A stretch of 64,000 bases of DNA. Source: Longimicrobium sp. GTDB lineage: Bacteria; Gemmatimonadota; Gemmatimonadetes; Longimicrobiales; Longimicrobiaceae. The position numbers and the translations under genes were made by a program. Location: assembly GCA_036389135.1 (NCBI GenBank), contig DASVQP010000007.1, positions 37,336 through 101,335 of the forward strand. Reading direction: 5' to 3'. This document shows positions 9,326 through 17,580 of the stretch, piece by piece; position 1 is the stretch's first letter; each line of letters begins with the position of its first letter. The notes beneath the pieces are model-generated. The model ran no database searches, was not told the DNA's origin, and was given only the letters and a program-made list of their open reading frames with translations.

Positions 9326-9994
9326 TCAGGGTTTCGACGTGAGGCGAGCCAGCAGCTGCTGGAAGCCCGAGCCCATGATCATCGTGACCCCCGCGTCATC
9401 GACCACGAACTCCGTCACCAACGATGTATCACCCACCCTGAACAGGGTCTCGGAGATCGGCGTGAGGACGACGTCCTCGCTCAACGTCCGCACGAGTGTG
9501 TCTCCCGTGAGGGTTATCCTGGCTCTGAGATCGGTTCGGCCCATCTGGCCCGGGAGGAATTCGTATGTGCCCACGTACCGCTCGAGCACCGGCCTGGGAA
9601 CACGCACCGCAGCGACTGGCGGCGCCGGTGGCGCCGCTGGGCTAGACTCTTTGCGTGGGAGCCGAAACTGGATTGTCCCGGAGCTGACGACTTGCGTCAC
9701 CCCGCCCGCCTGGTCGGTCACGAACTCCGCCGTGAACATGGGGCCCACCCTGAACAGGGTCTCGGAGATCGGCCTCAAGACCATCCGCTGTCCCGGCACC
9801 TCCCGGAACAGTGTGTCTCCCTTGAGGAGTATCTTGACGGTGCTCCCGTTCTGGTCATACTCGCCCGCGTACCGCTGGAGTACTGACACGGGTACGCGTA
9901 CGGGTGCCTGCTGCTGCGCCCGTACGGGCCCCGCGGCGAACGAGAGAGCGAGCACACCTGCCGCGATCCCCTCCGCGCATCGATTGGCGATCAT
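9326..9994 (-). CDS. Secreted protein with two DUF3471-like repeats (copy 2)
   Basis: A 222-residue paralogue of the preceding gene with the same layout: signal peptide (MIANRCAEGIAAGVLALSFA), repeat 1 (SVLQRYAGEYDQNG, REVPGQRMVL) and repeat 2 (PVLERYVGTYEFLPG, SLVTEFVVDDAGVTMI). The second repeats of the two proteins are more similar to each other than to the first repeats, showing that whole-gene duplication followed an older domain duplication. It lies 17 bases after the stop of the reductase-like gene at 10011, so it is probably cotranscribed with it. Function is unknown; a role binding an exported partner or polymer is only a guess. Confidence 0.85.
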   Translation of the reverse strand: MIANRCAEGIAAGVLALSFAAGPVRAQQQAPVRVPVSVLQRYAGEYDQNGSTVKILLKGDTLFREVPGQRMVLRPISETLFRVGPMFTAEFVTDQAGGVTQVVSSGTIQFRLPRKESSPAAPPAPPVAAVRVPRPVLERYVGTYEFLPGQMGRTDLRARITLTGDTLVRTLSEDVVLTPISETLFRVGDTSLVTEFVVDDAGVTMIMGSGFQQLLARLTSKP

Positions 9995-10010
9995 TTCGAA
10001 ATGCCTCCTG

Positions 10011-11303
10011 CTAGCGGATGCGTGGTGCCGGGATCTTCTGGCTGCCCCGCTCGTAGATGAGCCCGGTGGCCTTTCCGGCGCTGCCGACCTGGAACTCGAT
10101 GAAATTCGGGCCCAGCTGGAACCGGGTCTGGGAGCGCCCGTAGATGACGGTGTCTGGACCGCGGCCGGCCTTCACGACCAGCATCGTCCCGTAGCGGCGG
10201 AAGTTGAAGGTGTCCCCGGTTGCCGTTCTGTATTCACCCACGTAGCGGTCGAGGACCGCCGCGGGCAGCACCATGGAACCTGGAGGCCCGTGTGCCGCCT
10301 CCGCCGCAGGTCCGCCCCCCCCCATCGTGACCGGCGGCAGCGCGTCGATCAGCTCCGCCATGCGCCTGCGCGTCGCCTCGTTCGGCAGGCGGCCGATGCC
10401 GCCGCCCATGTTGTCGAGCATGTGGTGCGCCTTGGTCGTCCCCACGCGGGCCACGGTGACGGCCGGGTGGCTGATGACGTACTTCAAGAAGAAGTGCGCC
10501 CACGTCCTGGCGTCGAACTCGGCGGCCCACTCCGGGAGGGGCCTGTCGCCGACGCGCCCGAAGAGGTTGGCGCCACTCCCGCAGCTGACTCCGCCATTGT
10601 TGCCGAAGGGGAAGAAAGCCATCACGCCGATCTTCCGCTCCAGGGCGAGCGGCAGGATCGTGTCCTCCACGCGCGCGCGATTGGCGATGTCGTAGTCGAT
10701 GCCGATGAAGTCGATCGGCTCGTTGCGCATGATCGCCTCGAGCTGCGGGTACACGGGATCGGCGATCACCTGCACGCCGATGTACCGGACGCGCCCGGCC
10801 CTCTTCTCCTCCTTCAGGGCGGCGAGGTGCGCCGGGTCCCCCTGTGGGGGCACCATGACCAGGTCCATCCTGGGCGCCTGGAGCTTCGCTCTCCACATCT
10901 CGACGTGCGCTTGCACGGCGTCGGCGCCGGGTTGCGGTGGGCCGCCGGGCCCGCCGGGGCGGATACCCCGCGTCGACCAGAAGAGCCTGTTCTGAATCCC
11001 GAGCTCGTTGGCGGCCGTGGCGTGGAACTGCTCCGCGGCCGCGTTGCCGTGCTGCGCGTCGAAGACCCTGCCGCCGTTGTCGGCGAACGTCTTCAGGACC
11101 TCCTTGAGCGCGGCGGGATCCGCGCACAACGCGTGGTTCGAGAACGAGAGTCCGATCACCGGGAGCATCTCACCGGAGGACGGAATGGCTCGCTGAATGA
11201 GCGCTGCGCCCGGCTTCTGGAATGCGCGGAGCAGCGTCGGATTGAGCGCCAGCGAAGCACCGGCGCCGAGGGTGATTCCGAAAAACTCGCGGCGGTTGAC
11301 CAT
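10011..11303 (-). CDS. Tat-exported aldo/keto reductase-like protein with DUF3471-like tail
   Basis: About 430 residues. A twin-arginine signal (NRREFFGITLGAGASLAL) is followed by a TIM-barrel domain of aldo/keto reductase type (GGRVFDAQHGN, RVRYIGVQVI, IDYDIANR) and then, from about residue 345, a DUF3471-like unit (AVLDRYVGEYRTATG) like those of the two downstream genes. The expected Asp-Tyr-Lys-His tetrad looks degraded: Asp is present in FDAQHGN, but the Tyr position appears as His, the Lys position as Arg in FWSTRG and the His position as Pro in LVMVPPQ. Start 11303 places the twin arginines at residues 4-5; an in-frame start at 11339 would add twelve residues of non-signal character. 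Confidence 0.82.
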   Translation of the reverse strand: MVNRREFFGITLGAGASLALNPTLLRAFQKPGAALIQRAIPSSGEMLPVIGLSFSNHALCADPAALKEVLKTFADNGGRVFDAQHGNAAAEQFHATAANELGIQNRLFWSTRGIRPGGPGGPPQPGADAVQAHVEMWRAKLQAPRMDLVMVPPQGDPAHLAALKEEKRAGRVRYIGVQVIADPVYPQLEAIMRNEPIDFIGIDYDIANRARVEDTILPLALERKIGVMAFFPFGNNGGVSCGSGANLFGRVGDRPLPEWAAEFDARTWAHFFLKYVISHPAVTVARVGTTKAHHMLDNMGGGIGRLPNEATRRRMAELIDALPPVTMGGGGPAAEAAHGPPGSMVLPAAVLDRYVGEYRTATGDTFNFRRYGTMLVVKAGRGPDTVIYGRSQTRFQLGPNFIEFQVGSAGKATGLIYERGSQKIPAPRIR

Positions 11304-11766
11304 GTGGGGCCCAGGTTGGGGTTCACGGGAACTACGCATGGGTGGCGGCCGCTGAGCCTCACCATGTGCCGAGCCTCCGTGCGTGCCTCACGGATGCGCG
11401 ACGCGGGAATACGTCCGGACCACGGCTCGGCGGCGTGGAACAGGGATAGCCGCAACGGGCGTCCACGCCAATACCGCGGGGATGGACCCCCTTGTTTTCG
11501 GGATTGATCCCACCATCCGCACGCCCCTTCGCCTCCGCTGGACCGGCACGGCCACCACGCCCCGCCCCGCGTCGCGTCATTCCAGCCGGAGATTCACCCC
11601 CCGGTGCTTGTCCCGCCGGTGCGGTCGTCGCGCGGCGCCCATTCCCCGGTGTGGCCCCGTTGTATCCCCTTGCGCCGCAACGCGAAACGAACAACGTTTG
11701 TTGTCCGTACGGGGCGCCATGACCAACCAGATGCCGCTCCTGCCGCCTGCCCATCCGCCATTCCCG
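11304..11766. other. Intergenic region between divergent genes
   Basis: This gap separates the minus-strand reductase-like gene from the plus-strand operon starting at 11767. Long open frames run through it on both strands but lack codon character and good starts, so I treat them as artefacts of high GC. The only notable element is a small inverted repeat ACAACGTTTGTTGT near 11688, possibly a regulator site for the plus-strand operon. An in-frame ATG at 11719 could extend the next gene but would bury its signal peptide. Confidence 0.5.
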
Positions 11767-12630
11767 ATGCGCACCCTACGATCGCTTTTCCTGGCCGGCA
11801 TCCTCTGCGCGTCCACCCTCCCGGCGGCCGCCCAGCAGCGCGGCCTGACGCTCGCGGAGGTGGAGGAGCTCCTTCGCAGCGGGGTCGCCAGCGAGCGCGT
11901 GCTCCTGCTGGTGCAACAGCGGTGCATCCACTTCGTCCCTGACAACGCGGCGATGAAGGTGGTGGCGGCCGCGGGTGGCTCCGAGGCGCTGGTGGCGGGG
12001 CTTCGCTCGCCGGGGCAGTGCACCACGCTCGCCCTCAACGCCCAACCCGCGCGCGCCCCGGCAGAGGCGCCGGACACGGCCGCGGAGGCGGACGGCGTCT
12101 GGTCGTTCGTGATCGGCTACAACCGAGAGACGTTCCGGTCCGCGGGGTCCACCGACGTGGGCCACGGCGCCGCGCTGGAGCTGTCAGCCGGGGCCGACCC
12201 CATCCTGTTCTTCCTGCGCTGGGACTTCGCGGACGTGAACCCGGACCCGCGCCCCCACTACACGGTGGGACAGACGGAGCTCGGAATGCGCGCGCTCGGC
12301 TTCCCCGCGCGGTGGTTCATCCGCCCCTACGTGGACCTGGGGGGCGGATACTCCGAGATCACGTACACCAACCCCCAGGAAGCCGGGGGCGACAGGTCGG
12401 GGTGGGGGTGGTCGGTGGCGGGGGGAGTCCTCCTCCAGCTCACCAGCAGGCTGGGGATCGACGCGGCGTACCGCAGGTCCACCATCTCGTACAAGGTGAA
12501 GGATGACGGCGACGCTCCTCCCGTGGCCTCCGATCCACTCCGCGGGCGCGGGGAACGGCTGATGGTGGCCCTGCGCTGGTCCTCGGTCATGACCGACTCG
12601 AAACCGCGTGCCGAGAGGACACCCCGATGA
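11767..12630 (+). CDS. Outer-membrane beta-barrel-like protein with short N-terminal domain (copy 1)
   Basis: 287 residues from the ATG that begins a signal peptide (MRTLRSLFLAGILC...PAAAQ). Next comes a module of about 60 residues, LTLAEVEELLRSGV...LLLVQQRCIHF, ending near a Cys (SPGQC). A Pro/Ala linker leads to a region with alternating hydrophobic pattern and Gly/aromatic turns (WSFVIGYNRETF, YVDLGGGYSEITY, GIDAAYRRSTISY) typical of an OmpA/OmpW-sized barrel. The same N-terminal module recurs in the next gene. Its function is unknown to me. The gene overlaps the next by ATGA and heads a three-gene operon. Confidence 0.8.
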   Translation: MRTLRSLFLAGILCASTLPAAAQQRGLTLAEVEELLRSGVASERVLLLVQQRCIHFVPDNAAMKVVAAAGGSEALVAGLRSPGQCTTLALNAQPARAPAEAPDTAAEADGVWSFVIGYNRETFRSAGSTDVGHGAALELSAGADPILFFLRWDFADVNPDPRPHYTVGQTELGMRALGFPARWFIRPYVDLGGGYSEITYTNPQEAGGDRSGWGWSVAGGVLLQLTSRLGIDAAYRRSTISYKVKDDGDAPPVASDPLRGRGERLMVALRWSSVMTDSKPRAERTPR

Positions 12631-13520
12631 CCGCCACTCACTTGCGCTGGGGCGTGCCGCTCGTCGCGCTCGCGCTTCTCTTCGCCGCGCCGGCCGCCGC
12701 ACAGCAGCGCGGCTTCACGCTGGCCGAGGTGGAGGAGCTCCTGCGCAGCGACGTCAGCAGCACGCGCATCCTCCTGCTGGTGCAGCAGCGGTGCATCCAC
12801 TTCGACCCGGACGACCGGGCGCTGGCGGTGCTGTCCGCCGCCGGCGCCACCACGGAGCTCCTGGCGGGCCTGCGCCAGCCCTCGCAGTGCATGACGCACC
12901 GGGGCCCCCTGCCGAAGTCGTCCGCCCCGCCCGCCCCGCCCGCCCCGGCTGCACCCGACGCGCCCCAGGCCCCAGCCACGCGCCGCTCCGGACGGCCGCT
13001 GGCGTTCCTCGGTTTCGGATACGCGAACGGCTCCTTCACCCCGGACGAGGGCGACGGCGACGGGGCGGGGCACGGCGCGGCGGTGGAGTTCGGCGTGGGA
13101 GGGTCGCACTTCGCAGTCTTCGCGCGCGGCGCCTTCGCCGGTATCGACCCCGCCGAGGGTGAGGCGTACGACCTGGGGAACAGCGACCTCGGCGCCCGCG
13201 TCGTCTTCCTCCCGGCGCGCGCCATCCTGCGCCCGTACGTGGACGCGGCGGTATCGGTGATCACCATGGAGTACACGGACGGCGAGGGAACGCAGAGGCG
13301 GAGCGCGACCGGCTTTGGCGTGTCTGGCGCGGGCGGAGTGCGGCTCGCGGTCACGCCCAGGGTGGCGCTCGATGCCAGCTACCGCAGGGTCTTCGGGTCG
13401 ATCAGCCAGGTAGGTGCGGACGCGCCCGGGGGGCTCGAGGAGGGCGCGGGCGGAAGCGGGGGCTGGGTGATGGTGGGGCTGAGCTGGACGCCGGGCGCGA
13501 ACCGATCCCCGGCCCCATGA
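12627..13520 (+). CDS. Outer-membrane beta-barrel-like protein with short N-terminal domain (copy 2)
   Basis: 297 residues and paralogous to the gene before it. It has a signal peptide (MTATHLRWGVPLVALALL...AAAQQ), the module FTLAEVEELLRSDVSSTRIL...QQRCIHF, a Pro/Ala linker (APPAPPAPAAPDAPQAPA) and a barrel-like C-terminal part (FAVFARGAFAGI, LRPYVDAAVSVITMEY, VALDASYRRVFGSISQ). The ATGA overlaps at both ends show tight coupling with its neighbours. The N-terminal modules are nearly identical between the copies, while the barrels have diverged in their loops, as expected for surface-exposed segments. The ligand or partner is unknown. Confidence 0.8.
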   Translation: MTATHLRWGVPLVALALLFAAPAAAQQRGFTLAEVEELLRSDVSSTRILLLVQQRCIHFDPDDRALAVLSAAGATTELLAGLRQPSQCMTHRGPLPKSSAPPAPPAPAAPDAPQAPATRRSGRPLAFLGFGYANGSFTPDEGDGDGAGHGAAVEFGVGGSHFAVFARGAFAGIDPAEGEAYDLGNSDLGARVVFLPARAILRPYVDAAVSVITMEYTDGEGTQRRSATGFGVSGAGGVRLAVTPRVALDASYRRVFGSISQVGADAPGGLEEGAGGSGGWVMVGLSWTPGANRSPAP

Positions 13521-14578
13521 ACCGCGAAGGGCCGCGGCCGGACGACACCATCGCGTCTCCTCCGCGCCGCAGGCCGGGGGAGAACCCGTTCGCGGGGCTG
13601 GCCCTCCTGCTGGCGGTCGCCGGGGCCGTGCCGGCGCTGCGCACGGTGGCGTGGGTGCTCGCGGGGCTGAGCGGGGCGCTGGCGATCGGCTACGCCGTGG
13701 CCCGGGCGGGGGCGGGGCGCGCGCAGCTCGGCATCGCTCTGGGGGTAGTCGTGGTCACCTTCCTCGCGACTCCCCCGCCCAATCGCGCCGCGTACCGCGC
13801 CGACGTGGCGAGCGCCGACACCGCCGCGTCGGAGCCCGCCGCCGAAGCTGCCATCGACTCCGACACACCCGATGCGCCGCGGACGGAGAGCGACGACGAG
13901 TCGCCCGCGCCGCCCAGGCCCCGTCCTGCCGAGCCCCCTGCGGAGCGGATCGCCGTGCGCGAGCCGGACCGCCCGCGTGAGCGCCCCAAGCCGAAGGCGC
14001 CGCCCAGGACGACGCCGAAGCCGAAAGCCGCGCCCACCGCATCGCGCACGGAGCCGAAGTCCAGGTCCGCGCCGGCCGCATCACGCACGGAGCCGCGCGC
14101 CGCGCCCCGGACGCGTCCCAGGGCCACGCCGCGCACCGAGCCGCGCCGCACACCAACGCCGCCCGCGGAGGTCGCTACTCGCTCCACGCGCACGACGGAG
14201 CCGCGCGCATCGCGTACCGTGCCGCGCCGCGCGCCCGCCCCGCCCGCGGAGGCTCCCGCGCGCCGCACGCCCGAGGCCCCGGCCCGGCGCACCCCGCCGC
14301 CCGTCGCGGCGCCGAGCGCGCGCGAGCTGTCCGAAGTCCGCGCCGATCTGGCCGTAGCGCAGGTGCTCAAGAACCAGGGCGCCTACTACGACGCCGGGGC
14401 CACCCTCCGCAACGCGCAGCGGAGCGTCGCCGCGCTGTCGGCGCGCTACCCGGGCTCGCCTGCCGTGTCCGATCTGAGCCAGCGCGTCCGCACCCTGGCC
14501 GCGGAGAACCGCCGCGCGTGCTTCGCGGAGGCCGCGATCCTCCGCACCCGCGGCGAGGCGACGTCGCCCTGCCCCTGA
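13517..14578 (+). CDS. Membrane-anchored Pro/Arg-rich protein
   Basis: 353 residues, third gene of the operon. The N-terminus has two or three hydrophobic segments (residues ~22-85: GLALLLAVAGAVPAL, VAWVLAGLSGALAIGYAVA, QLGIALGVVVVTFLA). A long disordered stretch (about residues 100-270) is built from Pro, Arg, Thr, Ala and Glu with quasi-repeats such as RTEPRAAPRTRP and RTEPRRTP. The C-terminal 85 residues are helical and TPR-like (LAVAQVLKNQGAYYDAGATL), with two Cys close to the end. The long basic, proline-rich tract could span the periplasm or bind anionic cell-wall polymer; this is speculation. No known family is recognised. Confidence 0.75.
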   Translation: MNREGPRPDDTIASPPRRRPGENPFAGLALLLAVAGAVPALRTVAWVLAGLSGALAIGYAVARAGAGRAQLGIALGVVVVTFLATPPPNRAAYRADVASADTAASEPAAEAAIDSDTPDAPRTESDDESPAPPRPRPAEPPAERIAVREPDRPRERPKPKAPPRTTPKPKAAPTASRTEPKSRSAPAASRTEPRAAPRTRPRATPRTEPRRTPTPPAEVATRSTRTTEPRASRTVPRRAPAPPAEAPARRTPEAPARRTPPPVAAPSARELSEVRADLAVAQVLKNQGAYYDAGATLRNAQRSVAALSARYPGSPAVSDLSQRVRTLAAENRRACFAEAAILRTRGEATSPCP

Positions 14579-14603
14579 GCGGCGCGCGCGAGGGCCCTCA
14601 CCC

Positions 14604-14651
14604 GGCAGCTTACAGCTGCCACCCTCTCCCACAAACTGCCGTGGGAGAGGG
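14604..14651 (+). terminator. Double hairpin after the three-gene operon
   Basis: Two consecutive hairpins: GGCAGCT/AGCTGCC (14604-14620) and CCCTCTCCCA/TGGGAGAGGG (14622-14651). A G-rich run and no T-tract follow, so a classical intrinsic terminator is not certain; such paired hairpins recur elsewhere as repeats. Confidence 0.5.
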
Positions 14652-14701
14652 GGCGGGGGCATTGGCACGTTCCCATGTTCTGGGGCGAGTATTCATCGTT
14701 C

Positions 14702-14730
14702 TTGACGAAGAGTAACAAGTAGGTTACATA
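14702..14730 (+). promoter_or_regulatory. Promoter with overlapping ArsR-type operator
   Basis: A -35 TTGACG (14702-14707) and a -10 TACATA (14725-14730) are exactly 17 bases apart. The spacer and -10 contain the inverted repeat GTAAC-N6-GTTAC (14712-14727), the expected layout of an autorepressor site for the ArsR-family gene that follows. Transcription would begin about 7 bases after the -10, i.e. at or next to the ATG at 14737. No Shine-Dalgarno is present, so the mRNA is probably leaderless. Confidence 0.65.
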
Positions 14731-14736
14731 TCCAGC

Positions 14737-15084
14737 ATGGAAGTCGCTTCTGCCATCGCTGACCAGGTCCGGCGCGAGATCCTCATGCTTCTTCGGGAGC
14801 GGGTGATGTCGGCCGGAGAGATCGCGGACCGCTTCGAGATCAGCAGGCCCGCGGTGAGCCGCCACCTGCGCGTGCTGCGTGAGTGCGGGCTGGTGGTGGA
14901 CGAGGTGCGTGGGCGCGAGCGGCTCTACCGGCTCGACACGGCTCCCCTGGCGCCGCTCGAGGAGTGGATCGCCCAACTGCACGACCGCTGGTCCGGTCCC
15001 CTGGACGCGCTGGAGACCGAGGTGTACCGCACGCGGCGCGAACGCCGTGAATCCCCTTCGATCCCCCAGGAGAGAACCGCATGA
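14737..15084 (+). CDS. ArsR-family transcriptional regulator
   Basis: 115 residues with a winged helix-turn-helix (DQVRREILMLLRERVMSAGEI, ISRPAVSRHLRVLRECGLV, then the wing GRERLYRLD). The recognition helix matches the 'SRPAVSRHL' pattern of ArsR regulators paired with SRPBCC/AHSA1 proteins. No metal-binding Cys cluster is visible, so it is not a metal sensor of the classical type. A candidate operator overlaps its own promoter, suggesting autorepression. The stop overlaps the start of the next gene (ATGA). Confidence 0.92.
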   Translation: MEVASAIADQVRREILMLLRERVMSAGEIADRFEISRPAVSRHLRVLRECGLVVDEVRGRERLYRLDTAPLAPLEEWIAQLHDRWSGPLDALETEVYRTRRERRESPSIPQERTA

Positions 15085-15584
15085 ACCCAACCCCCATGGG
15101 ACGCCTCGTCCGCACGCCGGAGGGTAGTGATCTCGTGATCGTCCGCACCTTTCGCGCACCCATCGAGGACGTGTGGGCGAGCATCACGGAGTCGGAGCGC
15201 ACCGCCCGGTGGTGGGGTCCGTGGACGGGGGAGCCGGGGGCGGGGCGGACGATCCGCTACACGATGGCGTTCGAGGCCGAAGGTCCCGCGTCCGAGATGC
15301 TGATCGAGGCATGCGAGCCGCCGCGCCACCTGGCCGTGCGCGCCATCAACGACTACGGCGACTGGCGCCTGGAGGCGCACCTGAGCGAGTCCGCCGGCGT
15401 CACCGAGATGCGCTTCACCCAGCACCTCGACGACAAGACCAACATCGGCGACGTGGGGCCGGGGTGGGAGTACTACCTCGACAACCTGGTCGCCTCCCGC
15501 ACCGGCGACACGATGCCGGACTTCAACGACTACTACCCGTCGCAGAAGCAGTATTACATGGACCTCGCGGCCGCCGAAGGCTGA
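15081..15584 (+). CDS. SRPBCC/AHSA1-family protein
   Basis: 167 residues with the START/Bet v 1-like fold of the AHSA1 (Hsp90 ATPase activator homologue) family. The N-terminal IVRTFRAPIEDVWASITESE leads to the first helix, the ARWWGPW motif is characteristic of the family, and TEMRFTQHLDD plus a C-terminal helix (GWEYYLDNLV) close the hydrophobic cavity. Such proteins bind small hydrophobic ligands; they commonly sit directly behind an ArsR gene, as here. Start 15081 overlaps the ArsR stop by four bases, indicating translational coupling. The ligand is unknown. Confidence 0.9.
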   Translation: MNPTPMGRLVRTPEGSDLVIVRTFRAPIEDVWASITESERTARWWGPWTGEPGAGRTIRYTMAFEAEGPASEMLIEACEPPRHLAVRAINDYGDWRLEAHLSESAGVTEMRFTQHLDDKTNIGDVGPGWEYYLDNLVASRTGDTMPDFNDYYPSQKQYYMDLAAAEG

Positions 15585-15624
15585 GGACGCTGGCCCGACC
15601 GCCGCGGGCGAGGTGGCGGCAGGG

Positions 15625-15795
15625 AGGGCGGACACGCAGGTCCGCCCCTACCGGTTTTCGGTGCGAAATGCAGGCGGCGGTGCGGGGGCGGGCACGGGCA
15701 GCCCCGTGGGGCGGCCCCTACGGCTTTCGGTGCCGAGGGCAGGTGACGGAGCAGCGCCGGACACGGGCGTGATGAATCGCGCCCGTGACGGTGGG
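15625..15795 (-). repeat. Type A interspersed repeats (three units, reverse orientation)
   Basis: Three palindromic units lie in a row between convergent genes: GGGCGGACACGCAGGTCCGC (15625-15650), GCACGGGCAGCCCCGTGGGG (15690-15721) and GTGATGAATCGCGCCCGTGA (about 15768-15790). Each is the reverse complement of the GTAGGGGC... units found elsewhere in the window. Confidence 0.7.
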
Positions 15796-15818
15796 TGACG
15801 GGGCAGATCCATGCGAAC

Positions 15819-15850
15819 GCCCCTCCCCCAGGTAGTTTTGGGGGAGGGGC
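15819..15850. terminator. Type E hairpin between convergent genes
   Basis: GCCCCTCCCCC (15819-15829) pairs perfectly with GGGGGAGGGGC (15840-15850) across a loop of ten bases. The same hairpin with similar flanks (ATGC-AACGCCCCTCCCCC, then CGCGAGG) is found at 22228-22260, also between convergent genes. It probably acts as a bidirectional terminator and is a small mobile-type repeat. Confidence 0.6.
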
Positions 15851-15888
15851 CGCGAGGAACGAGCGGGGGAGGGGGCCCGCGGGGGCCC

Positions 15889-17580
15889 TCAGTGCCCCGG
15901 CTCGCCCTTCACCCCGTGCCCCATTCCGCCGCCGGCGTGGTGCATGGTGCCGGGGTTGTGGAAGAGGAAGCCCTGCGTAAGGTGCACGCCCAGGCGCTTC
16001 ACGGCGTCGAACTCCTCTTCGCGCTCCACGCCCTCGGCGATCACCTTGATGCCGTGGTCGTTGGCGAAGGAGACCATCGTCTCCACCAGGTTCTGCTTCA
16101 TGAAGTTGGTGTCGATCCCCGCGATGAGCGAGATGTCCAGCTTGATGAAGTCGGGCGACAGGTTGGCGATGCTCCCCAGCCCCGCGTAGCCGCTCCCCGC
16201 GTCGTCCACGGCGAAGCGGAAGCCGCGCTCGCGGAACTCGTTCAGGTACCCCACGAACTTGGGGTAGTCCGTGATGGCGGTGCGCTCCGTGATCTCCAGC
16301 ACGATGCGCTCCGGGTGCTCCACGCCCAGCTCGTCCAGGTCCATGTAGCGGAACGTGGGGTCGCGGAAGTCGTGCGGGTCGATGTTCAGGAAGAGGAGCT
16401 CGTTCTCCTGCAGGTGCGTGTCGATCCCCTCGATGGCGCGCTTGCGGCAGAGGCGCGAAAGCTCCCAGATCAGGTTCGCCTCCTCCGCCACGCCAAAGAG
16501 CACCTCGGGCGAGCGGAGGGCGCGCATTCCGCCGCGGGCGAGCGCCTCGTAGGCGTACACCTCGCGCGTGGCCGTCACCACGATGGGATGGTATACGATG
16601 TAGACGTTCTCGTCGTGCAGCAGCGTCTTCAGGTCGGCCACCTTGCGGGTGCGCTCGCGGCTCTCCACCCCGCGCGCCGCGGCCGACGCCTCGCGGATCC
16701 CGCGGTAGATCTGCCGCTCCGTGCGCACCTTGGGGTTGCGAAAGAGCGTCGCCGAGCCGATGTAGATCTCGAACAGCCCCGCCACGTCCTCGCCGTGCTC
16801 CCCCTCCAGCCGCGCGCGCACGTGCCCCTCCAGCTCCGTGGCCAGCTCGTTGATGCGCTGCTCCGCCTCGGATACGGGGTCCGGCAGGTCGGTGAAGAAG
16901 ATGAAGTCGTCGTCGCCCGTGTGCGACACCATCAGGAGCGACTCCTCCTTGCTGCGCCGCCGGTCGTAGAACTCGCGCACCGAGTTGGCGGTGGTCTGCA
17001 GCACCTCGTCCAGCTTTTCCCAGCCGTAGATCTCCTCCAGCTTGCTGTAGCGCACGAACTGGATGTAGAGCACCGTCATGCGCCCGCGCCGCTCCAGCAT
17101 GTCGCGCCCCTGCTCCAGCATCACGGGGAGCGTGGGGAAGCCGGTGGAGCGGTCGAAGAGGAGCTCCTCGTAGCGCAGGTGCTCGGCGGCCTGCGTCTGG
17201 TCGCTGGGGCCCTCGCCGCGGCGCGTGCGCTGGCTCACCGCCCACACGCGCGACGCCACTTCGTCCGCCGTGGTGGGAAGGTAGAGCCAGTCGTCCGCCC
17301 GCGCGGCGACGGCGCGGCGCACCTCCTCGTCTGTGCTGCACGCCACCAGCATGCAGATCCCCCGTGCCCCCGTCTCGTCGCGCACGGTGGCCAGGAGGTC
17401 GGCGCGGGGCTCCACCAGCGCCACGTCTGGGTGGGTGCGGAGCGCGGCGGTGAGCGCCTCGGCCCCCGCGGCCCCCGTCTCGCCGGCCTGCAGCAGGGTG
17501 AGCTCGGCGCCCATCGCGGTCGCGGCCTCTTCGACGGCCGCCTGCAGCCTCTCGTCGCGAACGTAGCCTACGATCCTCAC
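15889..17580 (-). CDS. EAL-domain protein with degenerate GGDEF (c-di-GMP signalling)
   Basis: 563 residues. An N-terminal receiver-like fold (residues 1-115) has no usual phosphoacceptor motif. A GGDEF-like domain follows (about 125-285) in which the signature is HTGDDDF, so diguanylate cyclase activity is unlikely. The EAL domain (about 310-540) keeps YEALARG, the Glu of IVLEITER, Asp-Asp in AVDDAGSGYAG, Lys in FIKLDIS, Glu in IAEGVE and Gln in LTQGFLF, so it should hydrolyse c-di-GMP. The tail is His/Gly-rich. The start is GTG at 17580, overlapping the stop of the upstream receiver gene (GTGA); the long frame reaching 18099 is only an artefact over that gene. Confidence 0.88.
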   Translation of the reverse strand: MRIVGYVRDERLQAAVEEAATAMGAELTLLQAGETGAAGAEALTAALRTHPDVALVEPRADLLATVRDETGARGICMLVACSTDEEVRRAVAARADDWLYLPTTADEVASRVWAVSQRTRRGEGPSDQTQAAEHLRYEELLFDRSTGFPTLPVMLEQGRDMLERRGRMTVLYIQFVRYSKLEEIYGWEKLDEVLQTTANSVREFYDRRRSKEESLLMVSHTGDDDFIFFTDLPDPVSEAEQRINELATELEGHVRARLEGEHGEDVAGLFEIYIGSATLFRNPKVRTERQIYRGIREASAAARGVESRERTRKVADLKTLLHDENVYIVYHPIVVTATREVYAYEALARGGMRALRSPEVLFGVAEEANLIWELSRLCRKRAIEGIDTHLQENELLFLNIDPHDFRDPTFRYMDLDELGVEHPERIVLEITERTAITDYPKFVGYLNEFRERGFRFAVDDAGSGYAGLGSIANLSPDFIKLDISLIAGIDTNFMKQNLVETMVSFANDHGIKVIAEGVEREEEFDAVKRLGVHLTQGFLFHNPGTMHHAGGGMGHGVKGEPGH

